Shown: in pieces, positions 55,169 through 62,160 of the stretch
How the letters are laid out: each line of letters starts with the position of its first letter
Position numbering within the stretch: the first letter of the stretch is position 1
From: Megasphaera_A sueciensis
GTDB lineage: Bacteria; Bacillota; Negativicutes; Veillonellales; Megasphaeraceae
Length of the DNA: 64,000 nt
NCBI RefSeq assembly: GCF_050219315.1
Contig: NZ_CP116939.1
Coordinates: forward strand, 2,790,001 to 2,854,000
Direction: 5' to 3'
Program-made: the position numbers and the translations under genes
Notes under the pieces: generated by a model
What the model was told of the DNA's origin: nothing
Database searches by the model: none
What the model saw: only the letters and a program-made list of their open reading frames with translations

Positions 55169-56413
55169 TCACTGATGCGCATTTTTTACCAAAGGTGTAG
55201 ATAACGGTGTAGATGAATTATCGCTTTTTGACCTCACAAGATTATCCATTGCATCCGCTGTTATGGATGCCATTTTGTCAGTGACATGTTGGTATAAATT
55301 TTGTGTTATTGTTGTTGAAGAGTGCCGCAATTGTCGACTTACGTATTTGATATTAATATCAGATTCAAGTAATAAAGTAGCAGCAGTGTGACGTAGGTCA
55401 TGAGCCCGGATAATAGGTAATGGATCATTTGGATGTGAAATATTATATTCCTCAATTACTTTATGTACAACATAGTAAATGTAGTGGTTGTCATATGGAT
55501 CGCCAACATCATTGGACAAGATAAAATTATCGTCATGATATACTGGTCCTAATTTTAGATGAAAAGTATCATATTGTAATTTACGTTTATTAAGCAGATC
55601 ACCTACATATTCTGGCAGTCGTATTGTGGCTTCAGAAGCTTTTGTTTTAACCTTATCGAGAACATACCATGTATTGCCGGATTTATGACAGTATTCATAC
55701 GCATTTTCATTTATGCCTTCCATATCATGGCGGCACAGGTTATGCTGAATATAAAGTTTCCCTGTTTCTTTTTCGTAATCCTGCCAACGCAGCCCGCATG
55801 ACTCAGAACTTCGAAGACCACATAACATACCAAGGGAAATGATTAGATTATATCGCACATCCATTTGTTCAGACTGTCTTAGAAGTGCAAGTGCCTGATC
55901 ATGGTCGTATGCTTTAGCGGGGGATTCTGTCATAGCGGGAATGTCGGCTACTGTCGCAGGATTTTTAGTTAATGTTCCCCATTTTACAGCTTTATTCAAG
56001 GCTGCTCTAAGCATTCGATGAATCATACGTACGGTTGAAGCAGAAAGGCCGTCAGTCATCATTTTTCGATACATCTTTGATATTTGTAAAGGTGATAATC
56101 GATCAAGTCGAGTACTGCCCAGATAAGCATTTACTTTATTAGAACAATATTTATAATTTTCATAGGTTCCTAATGATCTTGCGGGAGGTTTTATAGATGT
56201 ATCCAGCCAATCGGTAAGATATTCTTTCAAAACTGGGATATCTTTAGATGCCTGAAGCAGAACACCATCGTCACGATCAGTAAGAAGATGGCGTTCCATT
56301 TTTTCTGCTTCACGGTGTCCACCGTCTACTTTATACCACTTACGTTTCTTTTTACCCGAAAAATCTCGATATACGATAACGACATAATAATGTCCATATT
56401 TTTGTGTAATCAT
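55169..56413 (-). CDS. int: Phage-type tyrosine recombinase (integrase)
   Basis: 414 aa. N-terminal Arm-binding region (VVIVYRDFSGKKKRKWYKVD), SAM-like core-binding domain (LKEYLTDWL...), and a catalytic domain with Arg in LCGLRSSESC near residue 215, His-x-x-Arg in RAHDLRHTAATLLLE near 340, His in LRHSS near 366, and the nucleophile Tyr in NLYQHV near 377. It catalyses integration at the tRNA-Lys site next to it. AAAGGAG lies upstream. Confidence 0.96.
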   Translation of the reverse strand: MITQKYGHYYVVIVYRDFSGKKKRKWYKVDGGHREAEKMERHLLTDRDDGVLLQASKDIPVLKEYLTDWLDTSIKPPARSLGTYENYKYCSNKVNAYLGSTRLDRLSPLQISKMYRKMMTDGLSASTVRMIHRMLRAALNKAVKWGTLTKNPATVADIPAMTESPAKAYDHDQALALLRQSEQMDVRYNLIISLGMLCGLRSSESCGLRWQDYEKETGKLYIQHNLCRHDMEGINENAYEYCHKSGNTWYVLDKVKTKASEATIRLPEYVGDLLNKRKLQYDTFHLKLGPVYHDDNFILSNDVGDPYDNHYIYYVVHKVIEEYNISHPNDPLPIIRAHDLRHTAATLLLESDINIKYVSRQLRHSSTTITQNLYQHVTDKMASITADAMDNLVRSKSDNSSTPLSTPLVKNAHQ

Positions 56414-56493
56414 AAAAAATCAACTCCTTTAAGTATAGTGAATAAAGGGTTGATATGATATACTAAACAAGTAATCAGCCCATTTTGATAGGT

Positions 56494-56547
56494 GGTGCGA
56501 TTGCGTTTTCCCTCATTGTGTTCCAGCACAGTGGGGGATTTTTTATT
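56494..56547 (+). repeat. Conserved hairpin element, copy A
   Basis: GGTGCGATTGCGTTTT then CCCTCATTGTG-TTCCAG-CACAGTGGGGG and ATTTTTTATT. Shares the leading 19 nt and the ATTTTTTATT tail with copy B at 57648, while the stem sequence differs and remains paired. It looks like a plus-strand RNA ending in a terminator, between minus-strand genes. Confidence 0.7.
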
Positions 56548-56642
56548 GTCGTTCATTTTCCATTGCCGTAGTTGTAGTAAAGCTACTTTGTGTCTATAAT
56601 ATAGGCATAAAAATCTACTAAGAAAAAAACCTATGAGAACAA

Positions 56643-57431
56643 TTAATAATTAATTGTTCTATAAATTAAAATCGGAGTAATAGAATATTGGGTAGAAGAA
56701 TAAAATTGATTTAAAGCTTTAGAACAGATATCAACAAAATCTTCTAATGTTTTAGCATCATCAGATGGAACGGTCAATTGCGTAGAAGATACATCTAAAA
56801 TGCCTAGTGTATACCACTTGCCGGGTAAGTCTACACCATATGTTCTATTTAAATCAGATTGTTTAATTGATAAACATCCTTCCCGCAATGTCCCGTTAAT
56901 AGGTGTGCCTAAAAAGGGTATAGATAATTCTATTGCATCATCCATAGCAAAAATCATGTCTTGCATTAGTTTAATGCCTTTGCGAGTGTCTTTATCTTGA
57001 GGGATTTTAAACATAGCAAGATTTTTAGTAACCATAGGCATTAGGGATTTTATGGAACGCATGTCACGAATTTTTATGGGAGCCTCAATTACAACTAGTT
57101 TTCCGATACATGGGTTTGGAAATTCTACTAAAGAAGGAATCGCTAAATCATTTAATAAGTTGATAAGTTGGCTGTGATAAGGGTCATAATATTCTTCTGA
57201 TTTTTCGTTGCTTTTATTATCTGAAAAATATTTTCCAGAGACAACCCCAACAGAACCGTTTCCAGAAATAGAAGAACCCTCAGAAGTGCCTGTTGTCTTG
57301 GTCACACTTCTCAGGGTTCCATTACGTATTTGCGAAATTAACGAATCAACACGTTCTTTATCTACATACAAAAAATCAATCAACGTTGAATCTTCAAAAA
57401 GCTCAGATCCGGTTTTGTCTTCTTTCCCCAT
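56643..57431 (-). CDS. DUF6414-like protein of unknown function
   Basis: 262 aa, soluble. The N-terminal DFLYVDKERVDSLISQI resembles the start of DUF6414 proteins, followed by a low-complexity Ser/Gly stretch (TTGTSEGSSISGNGSVGVVSG) and a second domain with PIKIRDMRSI and FLGTPINGTLREGCL. AGGAGG precedes the ATG, and a 50-codon gene overlaps its start. It lies between integrase and repressor, the usual place for lysogenic cargo; a defence or exclusion role is possible but not shown. Confidence 0.55.
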   Translation of the reverse strand: MGKEDKTGSELFEDSTLIDFLYVDKERVDSLISQIRNGTLRSVTKTTGTSEGSSISGNGSVGVVSGKYFSDNKSNEKSEEYYDPYHSQLINLLNDLAIPSLVEFPNPCIGKLVVIEAPIKIRDMRSIKSLMPMVTKNLAMFKIPQDKDTRKGIKLMQDMIFAMDDAIELSIPFLGTPINGTLREGCLSIKQSDLNRTYGVDLPGKWYTLGILDVSSTQLTVPSDDAKTLEDFVDICSKALNQFYSSTQYSITPILIYRTINY

Positions 57432-57532
57432 TTTCCTACCTCCTCAGATATTTTTTTACAGCGGGAGGCATGTTCATCGTATCTTTTCTTTAATTCTTTC
57501 ATATCAATTTTAATTTCAATTTGATTATTCAT
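57380..57532 (-). CDS. 50-aa basic protein overlapping the DUF6414-like gene
   Basis: ATG at 57532 with AAAGGAGG 7 nt upstream; encodes MNNQIEIKIDMKELKKRYDE and a lysine-rich tail. Its last 52 nt overlap the next gene in another frame. Probably a real small gene or translational coupler. Confidence 0.5.
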   Translation of the reverse strand: MNNQIEIKIDMKELKKRYDEHASRCKKISEEVGKWGKKTKPDLSFLKIQR

Positions 57533-57647
57533 TTTAATACCTCCTTTTTTTCATTATAACAGTATAAAGAGAAGTGTACAATATTATTTTGTTTTAGTTG
57601 AATTACTTTGATATATTTTGACTATGGCTATCAACTCCTTTGAGATT

Positions 57648-57700
57648 GGTGCGATTGCGTTTTCCCGTTATTGGTTGCCGCCGGTGACGGGATTTTTTAT
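57648..57700 (+). repeat. Conserved hairpin element, copy B
   Basis: GGTGCGATTGCGTTTT then CCCGTTATTGG-TTGCCG-CCGGTGACGGG and ATTTTTTATT. The stem differs from copy A at several positions that stay paired through G-U and compensatory changes. It lies just behind the fic gene on the opposite strand. Confidence 0.7.
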
Positions 57701-58440
57701 TTTTCGATAATCTGAATATAGCGTTCTAATTCTTCCTTTTCGTATTTTGCAATCAAAGAAATTAATGTTTGGGGATTGTTGTTGTGAGTATGATATTCGT
57801 CAAAACAGTTGTAATATTCGCGGCGATCAGTGAATTTTATATCGACTGGTAATAGACCATTTTTGATAAGTTCGAAATTTAAAAGCAATCTGCCAGTTCT
57901 TCCATTCCCATCAATAAAAGGATGAATGGATTCAAATTCAAGATGAAAAAGAGCAACTGCTTCAATAATATGTCTTGTTTGTTTCCATTCTTCATAATGC
58001 TGTATAAGTTGTTCTATGGCTGGTGGTACTAAATAAGGTTGCGGTGGGGTATGAAGAGCACCAAGAATACGGACCGGAACATTTCTATATTTTCCGCGAT
58101 TTCCCCGGTCATTCATTAGAACGAGAGAATGAATTGTTTTAATAGTTTGTTCTGTTAATGGTTCATTATGAGAGGCTAAATCAATAATATAGTAGAAGGC
58201 ATCTTTAAAACCAATAACATCAAGATGGTCACGCAAAGGCTTTTCTGCAATTGTTATGCCTTCTTGCAAAATTAAAGCGGTTTCCCGTAGTGTTAGTGTA
58301 TTACCTTCAATGGCGTTGGAATTATACGTTGTTTCGATAATGAATTCATCACGCAGACGTTTTAGTTCGGATTTATTTAAAGGACGTAGACTTCGTAGCT
58401 CGATTTCCAGTTCATTAATTTCTGTTAAGATGTCATTCAT
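57697..58440 (-). CDS. Fic-family protein adenylyltransferase
   Basis: 247 aa. The Fic core HPFIDGNGRTGRLLLN near residue 173 carries the catalytic His and the nucleotide-binding loop. An N-terminal inhibitory-helix motif, TTYNSNAIEGN, near residue 37 places it in the self-inhibited class with the S/TxxxE(G/N) helix. Such proteins AMPylate host targets; in prophages they can act as toxins or stress modulators. Preceded by GGGGGAACACTTT on the minus strand. Confidence 0.93.
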   Translation of the reverse strand: MNDILTEINELEIELRSLRPLNKSELKRLRDEFIIETTYNSNAIEGNTLTLRETALILQEGITIAEKPLRDHLDVIGFKDAFYYIIDLASHNEPLTEQTIKTIHSLVLMNDRGNRGKYRNVPVRILGALHTPPQPYLVPPAIEQLIQHYEEWKQTRHIIEAVALFHLEFESIHPFIDGNGRTGRLLLNFELIKNGLLPVDIKFTDRREYYNCFDEYHTHNNNPQTLISLIAKYEKEELERYIQIIEK

Positions 58441-58502
58441 AAAGTGTTCCCCCTTTTTTTAGAATGCCTAGTTATTGATATATGTGTGATCAATATTATT
58501 AG

Positions 58503-58766
58503 TTATGCAACAACGAAAAATTGGATATAAGGTAAATCGGATTCTTTTATTTCATGATTGTGTAATAAATGTTCTAAGACATCTGCATGGGCTTCGGAAT
58601 TAAAATCACCATTTTGAATATGGCTTATTTCATGTAAAACACCTTTTACTTGTACATTATGATCTACAAGTGAATTAACAAAAATAGTATACGTCCCATC
58701 TGTATTTGTATGGGTTAATGCCTTAATCTCAACTGGCATAGATTTGTATATAAGAATCACGTTCAT
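58503..58766 (-). CDS. Short ImmA/IrrE-like metallopeptidase
   Basis: 87 aa containing the zinc-protease signature HEISH (LHEISHIQNGDF) near residue 44 with a downstream acidic ADVLEHLL that may supply the third ligand. Shorter than typical ImmA (about 120-170 aa). It overlaps the stop codon of the XRE repressor gene by 1 nt. ImmA-type proteases cleave the partner repressor to induce the element. Confidence 0.75.
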   Translation of the reverse strand: MNVILIYKSMPVEIKALTHTNTDGTYTIFVNSLVDHNVQVKGVLHEISHIQNGDFNSEAHADVLEHLLHNHEIKESDLPYIQFFVVA

Positions 58767-59170
58767 TAATCATCGATACCTTCTTTTTTCTTTAATTCAT
58801 TAATCATATTTACGATAAATTGAATATCTTCTTTTTTTAGGTTTTTAGATGCATCAAAAAGAATTCTTCCGTTGGGATTGGTACGAAGGGCTTCAGCGAG
58901 GGCGGCAACTTCTGGATCGTTGTAGTAGAGGGTTTTATCTGAACAACCATCTTGTTTATTAGTAGAGGAATCAATTCCCATTAACCATAAAACATCTACA
59001 TTAAGAGTTTTTGCTAAAATATATAGTTTGTCTTGTTTTGGTTCTATTTTTCCAGATATATATTGACTGATTGCAGACTTTGGTAATCCTGTTAATTGCG
59101 CTAAATCAGTTTGTTTTAAACCACGCATATCTAATGCTTCTTTTAATCTTTTCGCTGTTGTTTTAACCAT
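58766..59170 (-). CDS. XRE-family phage repressor (ImmR/CI-like)
   Basis: 134 aa from the ATG at 59170 (AAAGGG 9 nt upstream; an ATG at 59179 is also possible). N-terminal HTH LKEALDMRGLKQTDLAQLTG...SAISQYISGKIEP, then a linker and a C-terminal helical domain. Divergent from a Cro-like gene, with palindromic GTTCAA/TTGAAC operators between them; one overlaps its own -35. Confidence 0.9.
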   Translation of the reverse strand: MVKTTAKRLKEALDMRGLKQTDLAQLTGLPKSAISQYISGKIEPKQDKLYILAKTLNVDVLWLMGIDSSTNKQDGCSDKTLYYNDPEVAALAEALRTNPNGRILFDASKNLKKEDIQFIVNMINELKKKEGIDD

Positions 59171-59196
59171 TATATTCATCCCTTTCTTATTTTTTT

Positions 59197-59225
59197 ATTA
59201 TACTACTAGTTGAACTTTAATTCAA
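59197..59225 (-). promoter_or_regulatory. Repressor promoter
   Basis: Minus strand TTGAAT (59225 to 59220), 17 nt, TATAAT (59202 to 59197). The -35 lies inside operator GTTGAA-CTTTAA-TTCAAC (59209-59226), allowing autorepression. Confidence 0.7.
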
Positions 59226-59265
59226 CATTTTGAATTAAAAAGTTACTTTTATTGAACTTTTATTC

Positions 59266-59320
59266 TTGACTTAGCTTTTATGTATGGTATACTGTGACTA
59301 TAAAGTTCAATAAATTGAAC
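59266..59320 (+). promoter_or_regulatory. Early (lytic) promoter with operator
   Basis: TTGACT (59266-59271), 16 nt, TATACT (59288-59293), followed by the perfect operator GTTCAA-TAAA-TTGAAC (59305-59320) over the start of transcription. A third identical-arm site GTTCAA-AAAA-TTGAAC lies at 59557-59572. Confidence 0.75.
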
Positions 59321-59340
59321 CAAGAAAAGAGGTGAGAGAA

Positions 59341-59592
59341 GTGATTATTAAATTTGATTATAGTACCTTAAAAGGCGCTATTGTAAAAATATATGGAACG
59401 CAAAAAGCTTTTGCACGAGCAATGAATATGTCTGAAAGAACATTATCTCTTAAATTAAATAATCATATATTTTTTAATCAAGGGGAGATGACACAAGCAA
59501 CCAAATTGTTGAACGGTCAAAACAATGATTTAAAAGAATTTTTTTTTACACCTAAAGTTCAAAAAATTGAACAAAGAAAAAACACTGCATAA
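59341..59592 (+). CDS. Cro-like DNA-binding protein (DUF739 type)
   Basis: 83 aa from GTG at 59341, behind AGAGGTG. A small phage regulator with a HTH-like segment (GTQKAFARAMNMSERTLSLKLNN). Divergent from the repressor and controlled by the shared operators; the last codons contain a third operator copy (59557-59572). Confidence 0.78.
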   Translation: MIIKFDYSTLKGAIVKIYGTQKAFARAMNMSERTLSLKLNNHIFFNQGEMTQATKLLNGQNNDLKEFFFTPKVQKIEQRKNTA

Positions 59593-59702
59593 CAAGTAAT
59601 GTATTATCCAATAACAGTTTAAATAACAGGGTTTTACATATTTCCGACATTATTGGCTAAAAAATATAAAAATTAATTTTCATAAAGAGGAGGTGAGAGA
59701 GG

Positions 59703-59858
59703 ATGATTGGGAAAATAGTTATTCCGGATAAGGAGATTGCAGAACAAATAATTAAATTAAGAGCACAGTTGGATTCCATGAGGGATATAGCACGAGAAAT
59801 AGCTCGTAAAACAGATGTAGATATTGTATTAACTTCTGAAAAAGAAAAGAACGATTGA
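59703..59858 (+). CDS. 51-aa hypothetical phage protein
   Basis: ATG at 59703 with GAGGAGGTGAGAG upstream. Encodes MIGKIVIPDKEIAEQIIKLR followed by a helical region ending EKEKND. First of a series of small early genes; function unknown. Confidence 0.65.
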   Translation: MIGKIVIPDKEIAEQIIKLRAQLDSMRDIAREIARKTDVDIVLTSEKEKND

Positions 59859-59881
59859 TTGCTGTCAACCGTTCTTAAACA

Positions 59882-60049
59882 CTAATTTGATTTTAGATAT
59901 TTAAGTATTGCATCTTGGGTTTCTCCGAGTGCATTGAAAAAACTGTCATATAATTCGTTAAAATGTTCTAAATCTCGAACATTTTTAGACTCTTCATCTA
60001 AATGAAGGTTTATATCTTGAAATTCTTTTTTTAATTCATCAATAGTCAT
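59882..60049 (-). CDS. 55-aa acidic helical protein
   Basis: Minus strand ATG at 60049 behind AAAGGAG; encodes MTIDELKKEFQDINLHLDEE and continues to LKYLKSN, probably a coiled coil. It is one of three minus-strand small genes (with 60278-60631 and 60793-61131) sharing the same promoter-palindrome-SD module. Confidence 0.6.
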   Translation of the reverse strand: MTIDELKKEFQDINLHLDEESKNVRDLEHFNELYDSFFNALGETQDAILKYLKSN

Positions 60050-60053
60050 CAAT

Positions 60054-60078
60054 AATCATCTCCTTTGAGATGATTATA
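60054..60078 (-). promoter_or_regulatory. Promoter-palindrome-SD module, copy 1
   Basis: AATCATCTC-CTTT-GAGATGATT (60054-60075) overlaps a minus-strand TATAAT (60078 to 60073) and the SD AAAGGAG. Related modules: AATCACCTC-CTTT-GAGATGATT (60637-60658) and ATCTCC-TTAGA-GGAGAT (61140-61156). Confidence 0.6.
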
Positions 60079-60100
60079 TCACGAAAAGGAGGTGAGAAGG

Positions 60101-60310
60101 ATGCTTAAGGAAGAACCTCAAGATACGCGCCGTTTTCAGTTATTGAGGCTGTGTGCACTCGTGGATTTACGAGAACAGTTATTACAAAAGATGAGAGAAA
60201 TATCTGGATGGGATGCAAAAAAAATCCATCGACTGATTCAAGCATTAGATGAATCAATTGATGGAGAATTTTCAAAATTATCCGGAAGTAAATTTAGCTG
60301 CAATGACTGA
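60101..60310 (+). CDS. 69-aa hypothetical phage protein
   Basis: ATG at 60101 behind AGGAGGTGAGAAGG. Helical, basic N-terminus (LKEEPQDTRRFQLLRLCALV). Its 3' end overlaps the DUF2513 gene on the other strand by 33 nt. Function unknown. Confidence 0.6.
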   Translation: MLKEEPQDTRRFQLLRLCALVDLREQLLQKMREISGWDAKKIHRLIQALDESIDGEFSKLSGSKFSCND

Positions 60311-60631
60311 AACTGCATTAAAGCTGAATTCTATGGCATGCTCCTTTAGATAATCTTTAGTCTTTGCCCAAACGGTATCATTTTTTACTGAATCAAGAAA
60401 AGATTGACCGGCAAGCGTTAGTTCTAGTTCAAGATATTGGTATGGATTTAATTTTGAACTAGCGTCTAAACCTTTTAGGTAATGAGCATCCATTAATATA
60501 TGAATGTGGTAATCAATCATTCCCTGCGGGATTTCGGGATACGTAAAAGAACGATTACTACGAACCGTAGGAGTTGGGCAATCAGAGACGTCAATAAGTA
60601 TGTCACGTAACAAATCAATATTAATCTGCAT
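60278..60631 (-). CDS. DUF2513 family phage protein
   Basis: 117 aa from the ATG at 60631, behind AAAGGAGGTG. The pattern MQINIDLLRDILIDV...IDYHIHILMDAHYL...LELTLAGQSFLDSVKNDTVW matches DUF2513 (winged-helix-like, common in prophages). Function unknown. Carries module copy 2 at its promoter. Confidence 0.8.
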   Translation of the reverse strand: MQINIDLLRDILIDVSDCPTPTVRSNRSFTYPEIPQGMIDYHIHILMDAHYLKGLDASSKLNPYQYLELELTLAGQSFLDSVKNDTVWAKTKDYLKEHAIEFSFNAVSVIAAKFTSG

Positions 60632-60683
60632 TGTAATCACCTCCTTTGAGATGATTATATCACTATAAGAGGAAGTGAGAATT

Positions 60684-60833
60684 TTGAACCAGTGGTGTTT
60701 AAATCTATTCAAGTTCTTTCAAAGAGGGAAACAATTTTATCAGGATCATCCGAGTGATAAGTTTTCGTTAATATTTTCATTGATAATTCTCTTTATATCC
60801 ATTGTAGTGCTTTCGCTAGTGCTATTCCACTGA
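60684..60833 (+). CDS. 49-aa single-pass membrane protein
   Basis: TTG at 60684 behind AGAGGAAGTGAG. The C-terminal half is a hydrophobic helix (FSLIFSLIILFISIVVLSLV). Overlaps the end of the opposite gene by 41 nt. Possibly an exclusion or regulatory membrane peptide; unproven. Confidence 0.45.
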   Translation: MNQWCLNLFKFFQRGKQFYQDHPSDKFSLIFSLIILFISIVVLSLVLFH

Positions 60834-61131
60834 AAATTAAAGCAATCAGTGAAATCAAAATGGGAATACCGCGCCAAAAATAAATTTCAAAGTGCATGTC
60901 TTTGTAATCTTGTAGTAAAGCAATACCTGTATCGGTAATAGCATATATATCTTCAGGCACATCCATTCCTTCGAATTTTGTTGTTTTTGGCCGTGTTATA
61001 GCACCTGATTTAAGAAGAGAACTTATACGGAAGTTGACGGAACTATCCATATTACGAATTAAATATTCTAGTTCGGTGTACTTATGTTTAGATATGCATT
61101 TTAATACTTCGTATTCTTTTTTGGTTAACAT
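60793..61131 (-). CDS. Winged-helix protein with C-terminal membrane segment
   Basis: 112 aa from the ATG at 61131, behind AAGGAG (module copy 3). Residues 1-80 look like a winged helix (LTKKEYEVLKCISKHKYTEL...SLLKSGAITRP...YAITDTGIALL), followed by one or two membrane segments (IPILISLIALIFSGIALAKAL). A membrane-tethered regulator is plausible. Confidence 0.65.
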   Translation of the reverse strand: MLTKKEYEVLKCISKHKYTELEYLIRNMDSSVNFRISSLLKSGAITRPKTTKFEGMDVPEDIYAITDTGIALLQDYKDMHFEIYFWRGIPILISLIALIFSGIALAKALQWI

Positions 61132-61184
61132 TATAGCCATCTCCTTAGAGGAGATTATACCACACGGAAAGAAGGTGAACCAAT

Positions 61185-61397
61185 ATGGAAGGCACAATTA
61201 TTTATGATCAATTGTATTCGGCTCCGCAGATGGCAAAACTGCTACACGTGGACAATAGGGTGATTTATAAAATGGCCTATTCCGGAGAAATCCCGCATGT
61301 CAAACTTACTGAAAAATCTGAAATTCGTTTTTGTGGTTGGCAGATCCGGCAATGGCTTGACAGTATAGCCAAGAGAAATGAGGTGAACGAAGGATGA
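61185..61397 (+). CDS. Helix-turn-helix (excisionase/MerR-like) protein
   Basis: 70 aa. YSAPQMAKLLHVDNRVIYKMAYSGEIPHVKL...RFCGWQIRQWLDS is the HTH_17/excisionase pattern. Probably a DNA-binding adaptor such as an excisionase. Stop overlaps the next ATG (ATGA). Confidence 0.85.
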   Translation: MEGTIIYDQLYSAPQMAKLLHVDNRVIYKMAYSGEIPHVKLTEKSEIRFCGWQIRQWLDSIAKRNEVNEG

Positions 61398-61612
61398 ATA
61401 AAGCAGAGGATACGATCGGAACGCCGTGGCTATTTGTGAATGACAACTACGACAATCTGCATGACGAAGTGATCGAGAATGCGGCAGCACGGACACGGGC
61501 CGAAATGGGAAAGCCGACCACATGGAAGGACGCATTGCAGGTAATCGGGTATTTAGCATTTTATGCAGGATTGGGATGTCTGCTAGCCTATGGATTCTGC
61601 AATGTGCCATAA
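61394..61612 (+). CDS. 72-aa membrane-anchored hypothetical protein
   Basis: Overlaps the previous gene by 4 nt; GAAGG upstream. Hydrophilic N-terminus and a C-terminal membrane helix (VIGYLAFYAGLGCLLAYGF). Function unknown. Confidence 0.65.
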   Translation: MNKAEDTIGTPWLFVNDNYDNLHDEVIENAAARTRAEMGKPTTWKDALQVIGYLAFYAGLGCLLAYGFCNVP

Positions 61613-61635
61613 AAACAAAAAGGAGATTGATCATA

Positions 61636-61929
61636 ATGACAGATCAGAAAACGGAAGACCACAGTAGGGAAATAAAACAAATGTTTTGTAAGGCAGCAGA
61701 TAATGGGTGTGCTATCGTGGGAATGGTAAAAGATGAAAGCGGTATACAATTATTAATCTCAAAAGCAACATCAAGAGACGTATTGCAAGCTGCTGTTCAG
61801 CTTTTAGCTGCAATAGAACCGGCTATTAATTTAGAAAGCCTTGCACACGATTTACCGCAAATGATACTTATGGAAAAGCGATTAAGCAACATTTCCTCAC
61901 CATTTGCAGGCAAGAAAAATATACAGTAA
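61636..61929 (+). CDS. 97-aa hypothetical phage protein
   Basis: ATG at 61636 behind AAAAGGAGATTG; the longer frame to 61522 overlaps the previous gene and is rejected. Soluble; a regular alpha/beta pattern (CAIVGMVKDESGIQLLISKA). Function unknown. Confidence 0.65.
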   Translation: MTDQKTEDHSREIKQMFCKAADNGCAIVGMVKDESGIQLLISKATSRDVLQAAVQLLAAIEPAINLESLAHDLPQMILMEKRLSNISSPFAGKKNIQ

Positions 61930-62015
61930 AAAGCTGCTCACGGCAATGAGCAGCAACAAGTAATTACTTAAATGTTTTCGTGATTATTGTATCACAGAAA
62001 GCGAGATTTTAGCAA

Positions 62016-62156
62016 ATGACAGCTGTAAACAAGTACTTGATTCATTTAATTGAAATACGAAATCATGCACAGATGACGAAAAACAAACAAGATTACGAAT
62101 GCCTGGCATGGGCGGTCACTCAATTAGAACGAGTATTCAACATCAAGGGAGAGTGA
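62016..62156 (+). CDS. 46-aa hypothetical phage protein
   Basis: ATG at 62016 with GCGAG upstream, a weak site. Encodes MTAVNKYLIHLIEIRNHAQM and stops 4 nt before the ATPase gene. Probably part of the early operon. Confidence 0.5.
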   Translation: MTAVNKYLIHLIEIRNHAQMTKNKQDYECLAWAVTQLERVFNIKGE

Positions 62157-62160
62157 ACAT

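Noticed and set aside
56606..56620. AAAAATCTAC near 56609 as a third copy of the structured RNA family
   Set aside because: Only a 10-nt match; the promoter box, second stem arm and conserved loop are missing.
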